From Acheta domesticus (lineage: Eukaryota > Arthropoda > Insecta > Orthoptera > Gryllidae): DNA of 64,000 nt. Positions 44,790-55,660 of the stretch are shown here, piece after piece; the first letter of the stretch is position 1; each line of letters opens with the position of its first letter. Where the stretch lies: positions 8,419,074 through 8,483,073 of the forward strand of contig JAHLJT010009355.1 of assembly GCA_031308135.1 (NCBI GenBank). Direction: 5' to 3'. The translations under genes and the position numbers were made by a program. The notes under the pieces were generated by a model. The model saw nothing but the letters and a program-made list of their open reading frames with translations. It ran no database searches and was not told where the DNA came from.

Positions 44790-45060
44790 AATCCGACCCA
44801 AGGAGCAGTCCTTTAGAGGCGGCGGGGCGCCGTTCGCGGCCGGCGCTTGGGAACTGCGCCAAGTGGTTCCGTGTGTCGCAGCCGGGGACAAGGCGGCGCT
44901 GTCCGCGGGACCAGGAAGAACCTGCCCGCGCGTATTTACTCGGGCCGTCGCGTCGTGCCTCGCTGCAAGACGCCGTGTTGTTGAACGGGACACTCGCGCC
45001 GCACAGATATTTAACGCAGGCGTTACTTTGTTACAGAACCGATGTTGAGTGGGAGTTGTG
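44790..45060. promoter_or_regulatory. CpG-rich island
   Basis: GC-rich block with CGCGCGTATTTACTCGGG and AGATATTTAACGCAGG at its right side. ORFs open on both strands (105, 91, 61 codons). Candidate regulatory island; no core promoter recognised. Confidence 0.3.
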
Positions 45061-45329
45061 GAAAATGATGTGTTGGAACGTATCAGCGTCGTTCTCATTA
45101 TTTTATTTTTTCGACCTACTACGTGTATGTAATGATAAAGTATTCTAATGCTGTAGCGGCAAGAGCGGAATTTTTATCAGAAATGCGAGGATCTGATATC
45201 GAAAAAGTGTATAAATCGTGTTCCTTTATGTAGAAAATCAATTCCACTAACATGTGTGGTCCGGATCCATATTTTATGGGTTCTTGCAACCGAAAAATCG
45301 CCTGATGGTAAAAGGTGTATCTATCTGGC

Positions 45330-45495
45330 TGCCTACCAGCCAGCTTATCTACCTGCCTGTTTGCCTGTCTGCCTGCCTACCTGCCCGTCCGTCAGTCTGG
45401 CCGTCCGTCTGACCGTCTGGCCGTGTGTCCGTCTGTCCGTCTGTCCGTCTGTCCGTCTGTCCGTCTGTCCGTCTGTCCGTCCGTCCGTCCGTTCG
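45330..45495. repeat. CTGC/CTGT/CCGT tetranucleotide repeat
   Basis: Starts as CTGCCTAC-type words, becomes CCGTCTGT units and ends in CCGT units. It is followed by GATAGCGCCTAAACGGATGG (near 45513), a phrase weakly similar to the one after the TGTCTGTCCGCTTGTCTGC run at 8231-8275. ORFs here are artefacts. Confidence 0.9.
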
Positions 45496-46335
45496 ACAGT
45501 CTGTGGCCAATGATAGCGCCTAAACGGATGGAACGATTTTCTCCAAAATTGATATTCACCGATCGATCTCGCCGAATTCGACGCTGTGGGTTTGAACGGA
45601 TATTTTGAATTTTGGGGGTTCTTCTTAGGGATCCATATCATCATTTTCAAACTATTCACCAACATGGCTGCAATTCTTTTGATTATTTTTCCTCTTCGGA
45701 TAGAGCAAACGATGCCTAAAATACATTGCAGATCTCATTTTCATTGAACTCTGAAGTTTTGATAATTGCAGAAGTTTCAAATAATGCAAGAAAAACTATG
45801 CTGTTGTAAAAGCACTAGTTTTCATATCTAAGGCTTTCTTATTCTGACAGATTAATACCACGTAGACCTTTACATTTCTCGATTGTAAAATTTACGTATT
45901 TTTAAATTTGTAATTTGACGTAGTCTTAGATATTAATGATTATTTACACATATGTCGACCGAATTAATTCGTACATAATGTGTTAGTATGTAGGAAGAAA
46001 CACCTATATTTCACAAGATATTTACGAAAACTCTAGAACGAAAGGTAGAATATTCTCATTAATAAAACCTTTATTAATACATTTTTTCGAGTGTCTTCAA
46101 ATTATCTTTTAACAGACTCAACGTCGTTAAAGACGAATCGTAAGCTATTGAAAGGATATGTCTTGTGGGACAAGTAGATCATTTTAAAATAAGTCTTCAT
46201 GTCAGGAGAAATGATAAAAATGATTCAGTACCCGTGCCCGCTCTTGGGTTGGAAGATCAAGCAATTCCACAGAAAGCTGGGATGTGCGAAAATTTAATGC
46301 ATTTTATTAATTTGGTTACATATTCGATTTAATGA

Positions 46336-46336
<1 letters not shown>
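45496..46336. other. AT-rich stretch, no feature seen
   Basis: No gene. The first 100 bp may belong to an interspersed repeat headed by the tetranucleotide tract. Confidence 0.4.
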
Positions 46337-46377
<41 letters not shown>

Positions 46378-47139
46378 TTCCATTACATCACGACTAAAGA
46401 TCTTATGAGTCGGCTGAATATAAAATCTACTCCAGGTTGCAACCAGCTACCTAAGGAGCAGATCCGGTGACTATCAGTGCCTCTACAATACTTTACGCAA
46501 AATGTGGGCTGTTCCAAATAAAGCAATTTCTTGCACTTCCCAGTCTTTTGAATTACCGGGGAGTTTAGACAAGTTCTTACTCAAATTTTGCGGAACAAAT
46601 CCCAGAGCTCCGATAACTATCGGGACGACCTGCGCTTTTACGCCCCACATTCGGCTGATCTCGATTTCCAAACTCTTGTATTTAAGACGTTTCTCTGCCT
46701 CCTTGGTAACAACGTTTTGATCGCAAGGTACAGCAACATCCACAAGTAAACACGATTTTTTCGCCAAATCCCGGATAACTATATCCGGTTTGTTTGCCGC
46801 TATCGTGCGATCAGTTTGAATTTGTTGGTCGTACAATATCGTACACAATCCAACAGACGTCACCGGTTTTGGTGAGTGTTCGTACCACTTGGCGCATGTG
46901 TTTGGAACGTCGAGGGCGGTACAGATCTGCCAGTGGAGGTAGCTACACACCCTGTCATGTCTTTTCAGGTATTCGGTCTTTGCTAGGATTGGACAAGCTG
47001 AGACAATGTGATCAATGGTTTCTACTTGCTCCAGGCAAATGCGGCATTTATCATCTTGGGAAATTTTGAGAACCGCTTTATCATAATGTCGTGATCTCAA
47101 GGCCTGATCTTGGGCAGCTATTACAAGTGCTTCCGATTC

Positions 47140-47212
<73 letters not shown>

Positions 47213-47214
47213 GG
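46337..47214 (-). mobile_element. 5'-truncated R2/R4-type non-LTR retrotransposon between TAA microsatellites
   Basis: On the minus strand the order is a TAA/AAT array (47214-47141), coding DNA (47136-46483), about 100 bp of untranslated 3' DNA, and another TAA/AAT array (46378-46338). A 3' AAT tail is common in non-LTR elements, but the same microsatellite also bounds the truncated 5' side. Dong and related R4-clade elements are known to insert into TAA repeats, which fits the picture. Clade is an inference from endonuclease type and target. Confidence 0.65.
46483..47136 (-). pseudogene. C-terminal zinc-knuckle and restriction-like endonuclease region of a retrotransposon polyprotein
   Basis: Would nick target DNA for target-primed reverse transcription. 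Counting from the first ATG (47100): a CCHC knuckle at C19-x2-C22-x8-H31-x4-C36, then the nuclease core with the KPDI motif at 104-107, VDVAVP with the second aspartate at 121, and the K-Y pair at 140-141. KPDI, D and K-Y in this order after a CCHC knuckle match the PD-(D/E)xK-type endonuclease of R2/R4-like elements. The reading continues upstream of that ATG (ESEALVIAAQDQALRSRHYDK), so the ATG is internal; the reverse transcriptase is lost. The end LFGTAHILRKVL is typical of the family. All key nuclease residues seen are intact, so this copy is young, but it cannot move alone. Confidence 0.85.
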
Positions 47215-47540
47215 TTATTTAAGGTCGCATCAACATATATGTCATTAGCGACCACTACTTGGTTTAACGAAATGGTAACAGTGAAGATGAAATGATATAG
47301 TGATGATAGGGGGTGAAAGGACGAACACAAATACAACCATGCCCTCTGTCGGTCCGAGATTGCTACGCCACTGCTCTTTAGCGATCTCGGCCACCGGATT
47401 GACAATTATTATTATTGTTATTATTATTTTTTCGTTTTAAATAGTAAACAGGTTAAATCAAAATAAATTAAAGAAATGTATTCTTCAGTTAAAACTTTGT
47501 TTATTAGGAAGGGCAGTTTTCTATATTTGCCCGGGCTCAA
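47215..47540. other. No gene; second small ATT run
   Basis: Contains TTATTATTATTGTTATTATT at 47406-47428. The GATGAAATGATATAGTGATG region is unremarkable. Confidence 0.4.
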
Positions 47541-47544
47541 AATT

Positions 47545-48020
47545 GCCAAGCTACGGTACTAATCTCGTACCACGAATCAGCTACTCGTGCTTCCCTTCCG
47601 GACCGCCCCTCACCCCCTTTCGCCGACCTGCATCACACCTTCGCCTACGATTTTTTCCCCAGCCTCCGCCGGCGGGCACGCCGCCTTTGTTCTGCCCGGC
47701 TCGGGGCGCGAAGTTGGAGGTGCGGAGAGAGAGGGGACCGCGCGCATTGTAATGATAGGCAATGGGCGCTTATTAAAAATTACTCCATTCAACCGAAATA
47801 TGCAAATGAACCGAACCGGCGCACACCGCTCCACTTACTCTAAAGCGCGCCGTTATTAAGTTTTTCCTGTTACTCCCCGCGACTAGGATTAACCTTTGAT
47901 TTGAGTTCGCGCGTAAGTGGTGGAGGGTGTTTACTCATTATTAATCGTGTCCCTTCCGGGGTGGATCGAGCGGTCTTTCGGTTATTTCTCCGGGCTGTTT
48001 CTCAGGGTACGCCCTGTCGC
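47545..48020. promoter_or_regulatory. Candidate regulatory island with POU octamer
   Basis: GC-rich at 47580-47745, then a non-repetitive part with GCTTATTAAAAATTACTCC, the exact octamer ATGCAAAT (47800-47807), CGTTATTAAG, GATTAACCTTTGAT (resembling a TCF site) and CATTATTAATCG. No ORF of merit runs across it. Dense, varied factor-like motifs and lack of repeats make it the best enhancer candidate in the window. Inference only. Confidence 0.35.
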
Positions 48021-48045
48021 TTTGCCTCCGCCGTTAGTGGCGATG

Positions 48046-48437
48046 TATTGAATTGAATTGAATTGAATGAATGCCTTATTTTACGTGGCAAGACTCAGGC
48101 CATGAGGCCTGCTCTTCCGTCTGACCACGCAAATTTCGCTACGCTCCTTTCCCCAACTAGCGGAGAAAGAAGGTATTCCTCGGGCGACGAAACAGGCGAT
48201 TTTGAATTTAGCTCAGAGGCGTCATTTAGGCTTGAGGATCTTTTACATGCAGTCAATCTACTAACATGGGACAGCCGGCTTTACTTCCCCTCGGAAGGAA
48301 GGCGTACGAAGGATTTTTTCGCCCTTAAAAATCCATGGCCATCCATTCGATCCATCCGATCTATTCGATCGGGTTTGAACCCGCGAACTTGGGTGTAACA
48401 GTCCGATACGCTAACTGCTACACCATCACCGCCACAA
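48046..48437 (-). mobile_element. SINE2, full-length tRNA-derived copy
   Basis: On the minus strand it starts with a tRNA-like head: A-box-like TGGTGTAGCAGTTAGCG (complement at about 48409-48425) and B-box GGGTTCAAACCC (complement at 48370-48381). The part between has GGACTGTTACA, which would place GTT at an anticodon-like position (asparagine type). The body follows, and it ends in TTCAA repeats (complement TTGAATTGAATTGAAT at 48048-48066). A truncated relative lies at 31262-31590. Confidence 0.85.
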
Positions 48438-48469
48438 AGTGGAGGGAGGTGATGCGGAGGGAGCCAGCC

Positions 48470-48665
48470 GTTCGTCAAGGAAGTGATTGTCCCAGACCGC
48501 ATGCTCCGTTTTGTTAAGAAAGCCGCGTCAATCTCCCGGCACCGCAACCGTTGCCCGCTGCCTCAAGAGCAATTACCGCACCTGGCCGCTGCAGGAGTTA
48601 CCCACGCCCGCCCGCCCGCCGTGAATTGGTGGCTGGCGGCGGCGGCGGCGGCGGCAGCGCTGTTA
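48470..48665. other. GC-rich island with GGC repeat
   Basis: GGC/GCA triplets at 48627-48660. ORFs overlap in three frames. No function assigned. Confidence 0.3.
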
Positions 48666-50489
48666 CTCTCATTGAATTTCCTCGCGTATGGGAAGAGAAA
48701 GAACGTTGTGTTTTCAAATGCGGTTACGTAGCTGGCCAACTGACAGTGATATATTGCTTTTCCAGTGTTTCTGTGAAATATCTAGCACAGCTTCTGGGTA
48801 TATTTGTGCTCTGCTGGGTGAAACTCCACTGGGCGTGTGTTCGGGGCGGAATTGTAGTTTGTTGCTATTGTTATGAAAATGTCGCGGTCACTTATTCCCT
48901 TTCCAAAGAGAAACCAGCTATTGTTGAAATTGGCATATTTATCTCCTGCTGCATGAGCAGTGAACTCATAATTGGCCCGTAGCCTTCTGTTGTTGGTACT
49001 GTATTGCGAGGTCGTGTCTTGGATTCTTTCCACGTTTTTTTTGTCCTTGTTCCTCGTTAAAACATGCTTTTATGGCATTAGATATTGTATTAATTGTACG
49101 TTTATTGTGCGTATATTTAATGACTGTAGAATATTTTCAAAATATTTTAAAATATTGTACAAGTAATGTGAAGTCGTATGATATGATGAACAAAAAACAT
49201 GTTTTCTTTGCTCCTGGAATTTCGTTACTTAATACAAAGTAGGAATGAATTAAAGTGATGTGTATATTCAATTCATTGCTTTCGAATAAATTTGCAACAC
49301 AACATTCTTTCAGCTCTCCATCATTTTGTCAAACCAGCGAAAATAGTTATTTGAACTATTTCTCTTGTTGTGTTTTACTGTTTCGATAAATAGTACCATT
49401 GTATGAATAAGTCTTTCTAGGTATGTGCCTGAGATGAATCAACTTGGTTTTACAATAAAGTAGAGAACAATGACGTCGAGCAGGGCACTTGGAATATGAA
49501 CAAATGACGGGAGGGGTGAGTATTGAAGATGAAATTACAAACATTGTATCAAATTTGCTTCTTCTACTGAATGTCAAATCTCTTCGTAACAGTTCACATT
49601 GTTAATAAACAGTAATATAATACTCACAATACAGTGGGATTTCATCACTACTGATAGAATCTTCTACACGCAAAACCATCTGTAGTTTTCATAATACGTA
49701 TTAGCCGCGCAACTTTTCTTGACTGACCTTGACGGTAGCTGCACCTAAATAACTTAAATCATTGTCAGGTTACACTACATTCAGTAATTTTATTCTTATT
49801 TCAATGAACGAATACAACTTCGCATAACTTTTTTTACAACTCTCATTCGTCCTAACAAAACTTTCTACCTCACAAAAAGTCGACCCTTCCATCTTATTAT
49901 CCACAACGCCCCCTAGCAACCACCTGCCATTGTTTTTTTTTCTTGAATAATTGGTATATCACAACATAAATATCAAGATTCAATTAAGTAAAATTCTACC
50001 CATGAAGCTATGGACATGAGTGCGTATCGTAGTACGAAAGAAGTATTTCGTTACGTTACGTTCCTCTAGAGTTTAGGTTCAAAAGTCTTGATGACACTGT
50101 TGCTCAAAAGACCTTCCAGAAAAATGTAATAATTTTGGACATTGTCTACACAGTTTTCAAGATTTTGAAAACAATGTATTTTGTTGAAAAATGCTGCTTT
50201 TGTTATTGCCTTTTAGTAAACTTGACTATTTATTAGCTCCCTTCACATCACTCTTTATTGTAATATAATTCCATAGTGTTTAGATAATGATAAATTTATT
50301 AGAGAATATCTTAGGGGGATATTCTTCCTATCGCTGATAAGAAACACAGAGAATTGAAAATAAGAAAGAATATAAAAATGCCAACGTGAAATTGTCAAAA
50401 CGATTTTTGATTAACATTTTCCCTCGTTTACCACTAGGAGCGTAGAGGTGCACAGACTGTAAAGGTGAAGCTGGGCGAAATCGCGTTGA
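48666..50489. other. AT-rich stretch, no supported feature
   Basis: The ORF at 48551-48982 enters from the GC-rich island and is not recognised. The rest contains nothing notable. Confidence 0.45.
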
Positions 50490-51010
50490 ATTGATTGATT
50501 GATTCGTGATTCCAGACCCGTCAACTACAGGGGTCATTAGTCCCATAAGTGTAGCGCGTGTTTTTTCATCGGGAGGTGGCAGTGATCTTTCCCCGCTGGC
50601 CCTCCGTCGACTAGCGGGGTTTCCCTCAACCAGGTATCTGCCACCAGCGGGGCACCGCCGCAGCCGGACAACCTGTAAGCTCCCGGTCGGTCTCGCGGCA
50701 TGTGTGGTAGTGTAGCGCATGTTAGTGTGTGTGTGTGTGTGTGTGTGTAAGAGGGAGGGGATAGAACAAGGATGAGGAAGGAAAGATCGCGCGCGGTCCG
50801 TGGCCCGTTTGTTAGGGTACTGCTCCGGCATTCGCCTGGTGTTGATCGGAGAAACCACGGAAAACTACCGATCAGAGCAGCCGGCCGCTAGAATTCTCCT
50901 CCAGACAGTGATTGAATTCGACCTAGCTGAGAAGTCCTGCCGCCGTCGGGAGTGGAACCTAGGGCCTCCCGGTCAGAGACATTGCAGTGATATCAGTTAA
51001 TGCACTGAAT
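50490..51010 (-). mobile_element. SINE1 copy G, full length and best preserved
   Basis: Tail GATTGATTGATTCGTGATTCC at the left (complement of an AATC tail), body with a GT microsatellite at 50728-50749, then GGTACTGCTCCGGCATTCGCC, the complement of GATCGGTAGTTTTCCGTG and CTCCTCCAGACAGTG. The head on the right has the complement of GGCCCTAGGTTCCACTCCCG, a B-box-like element. Good reference copy for the family. The 176-codon minus ORF (50858-50328) is SINE sequence. Confidence 0.9.
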
Positions 51011-51420
51011 CTCTCCCGGTCGCGTTGGATGTCCACTTGGCCCACGCCAACCGACAGGCAGGCCTGCTTCTTCATCAGCGACGACATCCGCGTCGCGGCG
51101 CCCAAACTGGTCGTAACGGTTCGGAACCTCTCCACGGCGCGATCGCCGGCGATCGGCCGATTGAAGCCGCAGCCCCCCCCCCCTGATAAATCACGCCCCG
51201 TGCGACATCGGTCCCGCCACCTGGGCGCCCCACCGCCCGGCCGGCCCGCCCCGTCCGCCTGGCCACCCGGCCTGACCCGCGACCACACCACGAGCGCACA
51301 GTGGGCGGCGGGACGCACAGCAGGGCACAAACACTCAGGGCAAGAGAACTCTTTAGAGTCCCTAGATATAGAGAGTAGCGCAACCGCCGCCATTCAATAT
51401 CCTCTAACCCGATAGTTCCG
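51011..51420. other. CpG-rich island
   Basis: Directly follows the SINE1 head. GC-rich, with GCGATCGCCGGCGATCGGCC (palindrome-rich, near 51139) and a C run near 51172. ORFs of 144, 142 and 118 codons overlap on opposite strands. Function unknown. Confidence 0.35.
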
Positions 51421-51590
51421 CCAGGCAGCAATCAGAAACTGAAGGAAAATCATAACAATATGGTGACGTTATGGAGATGTTTAAGATTGTTAACATTGAT
51501 TTGGGACAGATTCATGGTTCTTTGCAAATACAGAGGGCTCCTTGCAATATAACTCTTAGGACGAAGGGCAGTACTTTATTCTGAATGTTA

Positions 51591-51774
51591 GGCTAATCAC
51601 AAAATGGTACGCAGGTCCGTGACGTGACGCAGGGTGAGTTATGGTGAGTTTCTGATAACCACTGCTTATTGGATCTGCGCTCGTGCGCGCTTGCAATGAG
51701 CAGTGGTTATCAGAAACTCATCATGAGTCATCCTACGTCACGTCACGGACCTGCGTCTCATTTTGCGACTAGCC
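51591..51774. mobile_element. Harbinger-type MITE, 184 bp, TTA duplication
   Basis: Left end GGCTAATCACAAAATG pairs with the complement of the right end (GGCTAGTCGCAAAATG), 14 of 16. Pairing goes on through ACGCAGGTCCGTGACGTGAC and GAGTTTCTGATAACCACTGC, so the element is one long hairpin with about 80-base arms. TTA flanks it on both sides (51588-51590 and 51775-51777), the target preference of PIF/Harbinger elements. No ORF. Arms differ at few positions, so it is fairly young. Confidence 0.92.
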
Positions 51775-51777
51775 TTA

Positions 51778-52440
51778 AAGGTGTATCGTAATGGTTAATA
51801 GTGTTGCTACATTTGAATTGTCTGCTAGTGAAAAACAATTTTTAACTACCTTCATGGGCGCTCTGTGCGTCGGTGCAAGAAGCTATTTTGCCTGCCGCAA
51901 ATCAGCATGACCTTTTTTATTTTACATTTTGAAACTAAAAGAATAAAACAAATTCAAGTATTACACACTGCGATGAAGATTTCTTATGAAGTCGAAAAAG
52001 ACGCGTCACCAGTGACGAAGAAGCGTCTGTGTGTGTATGTGTGTGTGTGACAATACTTTCCTATCATGGATGAAGTATCGTCGTGTGATATAAAATAATA
52101 CAAATATCCCAAATTTTCTGTCCCCTTTGGCACTGGTACTTGGAGCAAGGGAGTCCCAAAAAATTTAATTTACACAGTACTTGCCATTTTGGTCACGTAA
52201 CTTGTTTTTCCTACGATCTAAAAACATGCTTGTATTACGAATCAGTATTTGTTTCGCACCCACGTCTCGTTGTTCGCCATCTTTGTGCGAATAAGTCCTT
52301 TCTTCACGGTGACGTCACGTTTTTCAGATGTCTTAAGAAAAGACCAACTTGACGCATGCATAGAGCAATGTAAATTTCTCATTTTTATATGATCACAGAA
52401 GAAAAAAAACTAACTTTCCAGATGCAGGGGTGCAGCATGT
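51778..52440. other. No gene; CRE-like motif
   Basis: Contains TGACGTCA at 52310-52317 and a GT run near 52028-52050. Nothing else supported. Confidence 0.35.
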
Positions 52441-52444
52441 TGCA

Positions 52445-52650
52445 GAAGTTGGGTACGTGACTGCGTGCGCCGCCTGACTGTGTCGCCGTCCGGCGACGAC
52501 GCTGCCACCAAGCGACCGCTGCGTCGCGGGATTTGCATGAGAATGCGCGCAAGGCCCCCTCCCCACACCCTGGCCACCGCCCCCTGCACCTCCCCTCCCC
52601 CCCCCCGCCCTACCCCTCCCGGAGCGCTCAGGCCGCGTAGAAAAAAAACA
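52445..52650. promoter_or_regulatory. CpG-rich island with POU octamer
   Basis: GC-rich block, exact octamer ATTTGCAT at 52531-52538 within GCGGGATTTGCATGAGAATG, then C-rich DNA. Candidate regulatory element by composition and motif. Confidence 0.3.
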
Positions 52651-52959
52651 ACCGAAACGGGTTTTATGATTTAACAGCTTCCATTCACTCATGATCTGCA
52701 TATTCGTCTCTTCAATATCATTATGGATCTGAGCCGATCTCTTATATACTTTTTTTTTTCGCTCGAATTAAAATAATTCCGTTGAGGTGCGTTACGCATC
52801 TATTGAATTCAGGTTTCAGGCCCGTACTCCCTTTTTCTGCTTCTTCTATTTCTACATACATGCGTGTGTGTGTATGTGAGGGTTTGGGAAGGAGGCACAA
52901 CCTTTTCCATCAGATCTCGCGAGCTTTTAAATCCAGTCGTTGTCGTCGTGCGTGTGAGT

Positions 52960-53310
52960 TTCAAATAATGGTTTCGTCCGTCCCCGGCCGGCGCGGCGCG
53001 GCGCGGCGTGGCGTGATCTCATGATCGCGTGATTATCGTGACGGGGACAAAAAAGCATCGGGCACTGCGCGCCGGCAGATGTCGCGGCGTCGCCGCCCGC
53101 GCATTCCCACGCACCGACGCGGGCCGCGGCCGGGAGAATCGGGGCTTTTTCGTATCGAGTGGTTTGAGCGAGAGCGAGCGACTTGCTTGCGGCGAGCTCT
53201 TTGTGGGATGATCCTCGAGTGCAAAAGACGACTGCGGGAAAGAAGGTTCACTCAACCTGGCATAATGCCCCTCTTTTTTTCGGCCAGCGCCGTGTGAGTT
53301 CGCGAGTCTC
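52960..53310. other. CpG-rich island
   Basis: Starts with GGCGCGGCGCGGCGCGGCG repeats (52988-53008), includes GATCTCATGATCGCGTGATT and continues GC-rich to 53300. Five overlapping ORFs, none recognised. Confidence 0.35.
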
Positions 53311-53319
53311 CTTTTGCCC

Positions 53320-54525
53320 CTGTCGGAAGGTGCTGCTGATGAGTTGGCAGACTAGGAAAGCAAATATTGCACAAAAACGTACAGTTCGCGGTATAAGAAG
53401 CGTAAGTGCATTAAGTATCTGCGTGTGTGTTCCGATGGATATGTTTGCCAGGTGATATCAACTTAATGCTGGTATTGCCTTTTCCCAGTGGATTTCTTTC
53501 GTGGCCATAATGTCACCAAGAGAAGCATTAATATCACTACATACACCTCCCATCTGCAAATCTGCAAATGTATTTATTCATTAAACTTTGAACATCAGGG
53601 TGGTCATGCATGTGGGAGTGCCTGTGCCACAATATTTCACCGTTGAAATCATTATATACCTTACATAAAATGTTTCTAAAATGTTGCTCTTAATATTCTT
53701 TTTCGATTTTTCTCATGAATATTAAATTCTTTCGTAATTAGGGAAAAGCCGTTAGAGGAATTTTCGTTGCCAATTGAGAAAACATATTGTTTTTTAAAAT
53801 CCTCTTCTGAGAAATGTTTCACGTAATTACCTTTGTAATAAGATATGCATCCATGTCGTTGGAGTAAGTACTGGATACTTTTATCCTGATTTGGAAATAA
53901 TGAGACGAAAGATTTTAAAGTAAATTGCAGGGTGCTATTTATAATAATATTGTACTTTAAACGTGTGTACTGCCTACAATTTACGGTTGTAATTTTTAAG
54001 TAAGAATGTAAATATGCTTCTTCTATTTGCTTTTACATTTTAAAATATAAAAGAATGTTTCTAGCCAAGGTTGTGGCAAATTTGTTTGATATTAAGAATT
54101 TGTTGGAGCTATTGACATAAATACCTTTTATTAATTCAGTATCTGAAAAATTGTGTAGGTTTCTTGAAGGAAGGAATTGACTCAGCATTTTTATGACAGA
54201 AAACAAATATTACGGATATGTCCAGATTTATCTTAAATTAAATATTTCAATTCGATATATTTCTTAAGTCGATTATGAACAATTAATGCCAATATCATAA
54301 TAAAATAGTCGAAATTCTCCATGGTGTGTGCAATACATATTTATCAGCAATTCGCCAAATAGACAAATATTGCAGATTATATTACATCACTGAATTGAAA
54401 AGTTCATTCCCTTTTTAGCAATATTTTAAAAAAATATTTACCAGCTTCTTCAATTTTAAAACAAAATGTTTAATTAGTTATTCTAGTAAATAGACATTTT
54501 AAGATATAAATGGAAAATTATTAAA
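53320..54525. other. AT-rich stretch, no feature seen
   Basis: No gene or repeat supported. Confidence 0.5.
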
Positions 54526-54529
54526 TAAT

Positions 54530-54774
54530 TTCAGGCGTCGCGACACGATCATTAATTCCTGGAGCAACAAATAATTCCAATCCCCAACTCCGCCGCCGCG
54601 TCTGTCAGGCTGGGCTTCCAGTTGTCCAGCCCAGGAACCGCAGGCATTCTGTGCTCACGCGGGAATGCTTCTCGCCGGATACTAATGAGAACTCCATCAA
54701 ATGCAGCGCGCTTCGGAGAAAAAGGAGATGAGGACCAAGTGTCACCCGCGAAAGCCGCGTAAATTACCAGCCGC

Positions 54775-54805
<31 letters not shown>

Positions 54806-54930
54806 GGCCCGCCATAGATCACACGCGAAACCACGGCCTCCCCAACTTGCGCGTGATTTCCCCGCCGGCAGCCACCGTTCGCGGCTTCACTATGTTTCAC
54901 AATTATCGAGTGCGTAATTAACGAATCCAG
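54530..54930. promoter_or_regulatory. Candidate regulatory island with CCG repeat
   Basis: Non-repetitive at first (GATCATTAATTCC, ATAATTCC, GATACTAATGAG, GTAAATTACC), then a CCG run (54772-54800) and again unique DNA with GTGCGTAATTAACG (near 54912). Homeodomain-like TAAT words sit at both ends of a GC-rich core. The minus ORF 54815-54552 owes its glycine run to the CCG repeat. Confidence 0.3.
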
Positions 54931-55039
54931 ATTGAGGTCGGGAGGCCGTACCGGTCAGGGAGAGGGGGGTGAGGGGCGATGCGATTGTGTTTACCGCAAG
55001 AGAAACTACAGGGGAGGTCGTTCATAAAGGCAGATGTGG

Positions 55040-55082
55040 GGAGAAGTGTACGTCTGTGTGTGTATGTGTGTGTGTGTGTTGA
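55040..55082. repeat. GT microsatellite
   Basis: GTGTGTGTATGTGTGTGTGT at about 55053-55079. Confidence 0.85.
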
Positions 55083-55439
55083 TTTTGAATGCAAACCCTG
55101 GCATTCGGAGCGCGTATGAAACTTCATTTGTTTTCGTTTTGTGTTGAGAAATCTAACATGTTAGGTTTAGCTTGCAAACAAGCATTCCCAGTCATGATAG
55201 AAAACAAACTTTTGTTGTTTGTGGGTGGATGGGGAAGGCAGAGAGGGGGTGTGCGGTTTGATAAACGAATAAGTTTACAATAAAAGGTGAAGGGGGTCTG
55301 TTCGGAATGGAGAAACAGAAAACGGCGGAACGGCGCGCCGGTGCGGCTGAAGGAGAGGCCATTGAATTGTTAGTGCGAGTGTGTAGATACTCGGCACCGG
55401 CTTGTATAAAATAATACGAATTAATATGTTTAATAACAA

Positions 55440-55660
55440 TAGCAGCTGGAGTTTGAGAAGTCCTGCGTGCTCCCCGCCCCGCCGCGCGTCGACGACGCGC
55501 GCACGCGTGAGCACGAAGGGGAGGGGAGCGGGGGGCGGGGGGGAGCAAGCGTGAGAATGGCGCCCACGTGTTGCCTTTTGAAATCCGTCCGCGGAGGCGA
55601 CGGATGTGAAGGCAGGCGCCGCTGTGGGCGGGAACGCCACTTTCCGAGGGCACGGGACCT
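55440..55660. other. CpG-rich island
   Basis: GC-rich with GGGGAGGGGAGCGGGGGGCG near 55518. Overlapping ORFs on both strands. It abuts SINE1 copy H. Confidence 0.35.

Noticed and set aside
47110..47295. ORF with a long tyrosine run
   Set aside because: Reading of the ATT microsatellite.
48370..48437. Possible functional tRNA gene
   Set aside because: Boxes A and B are present, but the sequence continues into a dispersed SINE2 body and tail and the acceptor stem is not complete.
50328..50858. 176-codon minus ORF
   Set aside because: Consists of SINE1 sequence plus AT-rich flank.
55192..55653. 153-codon minus ORF and overlapping 152-codon plus ORF
   Set aside because: GC-rich island and SINE1 copy on opposite strands; no conserved domain.
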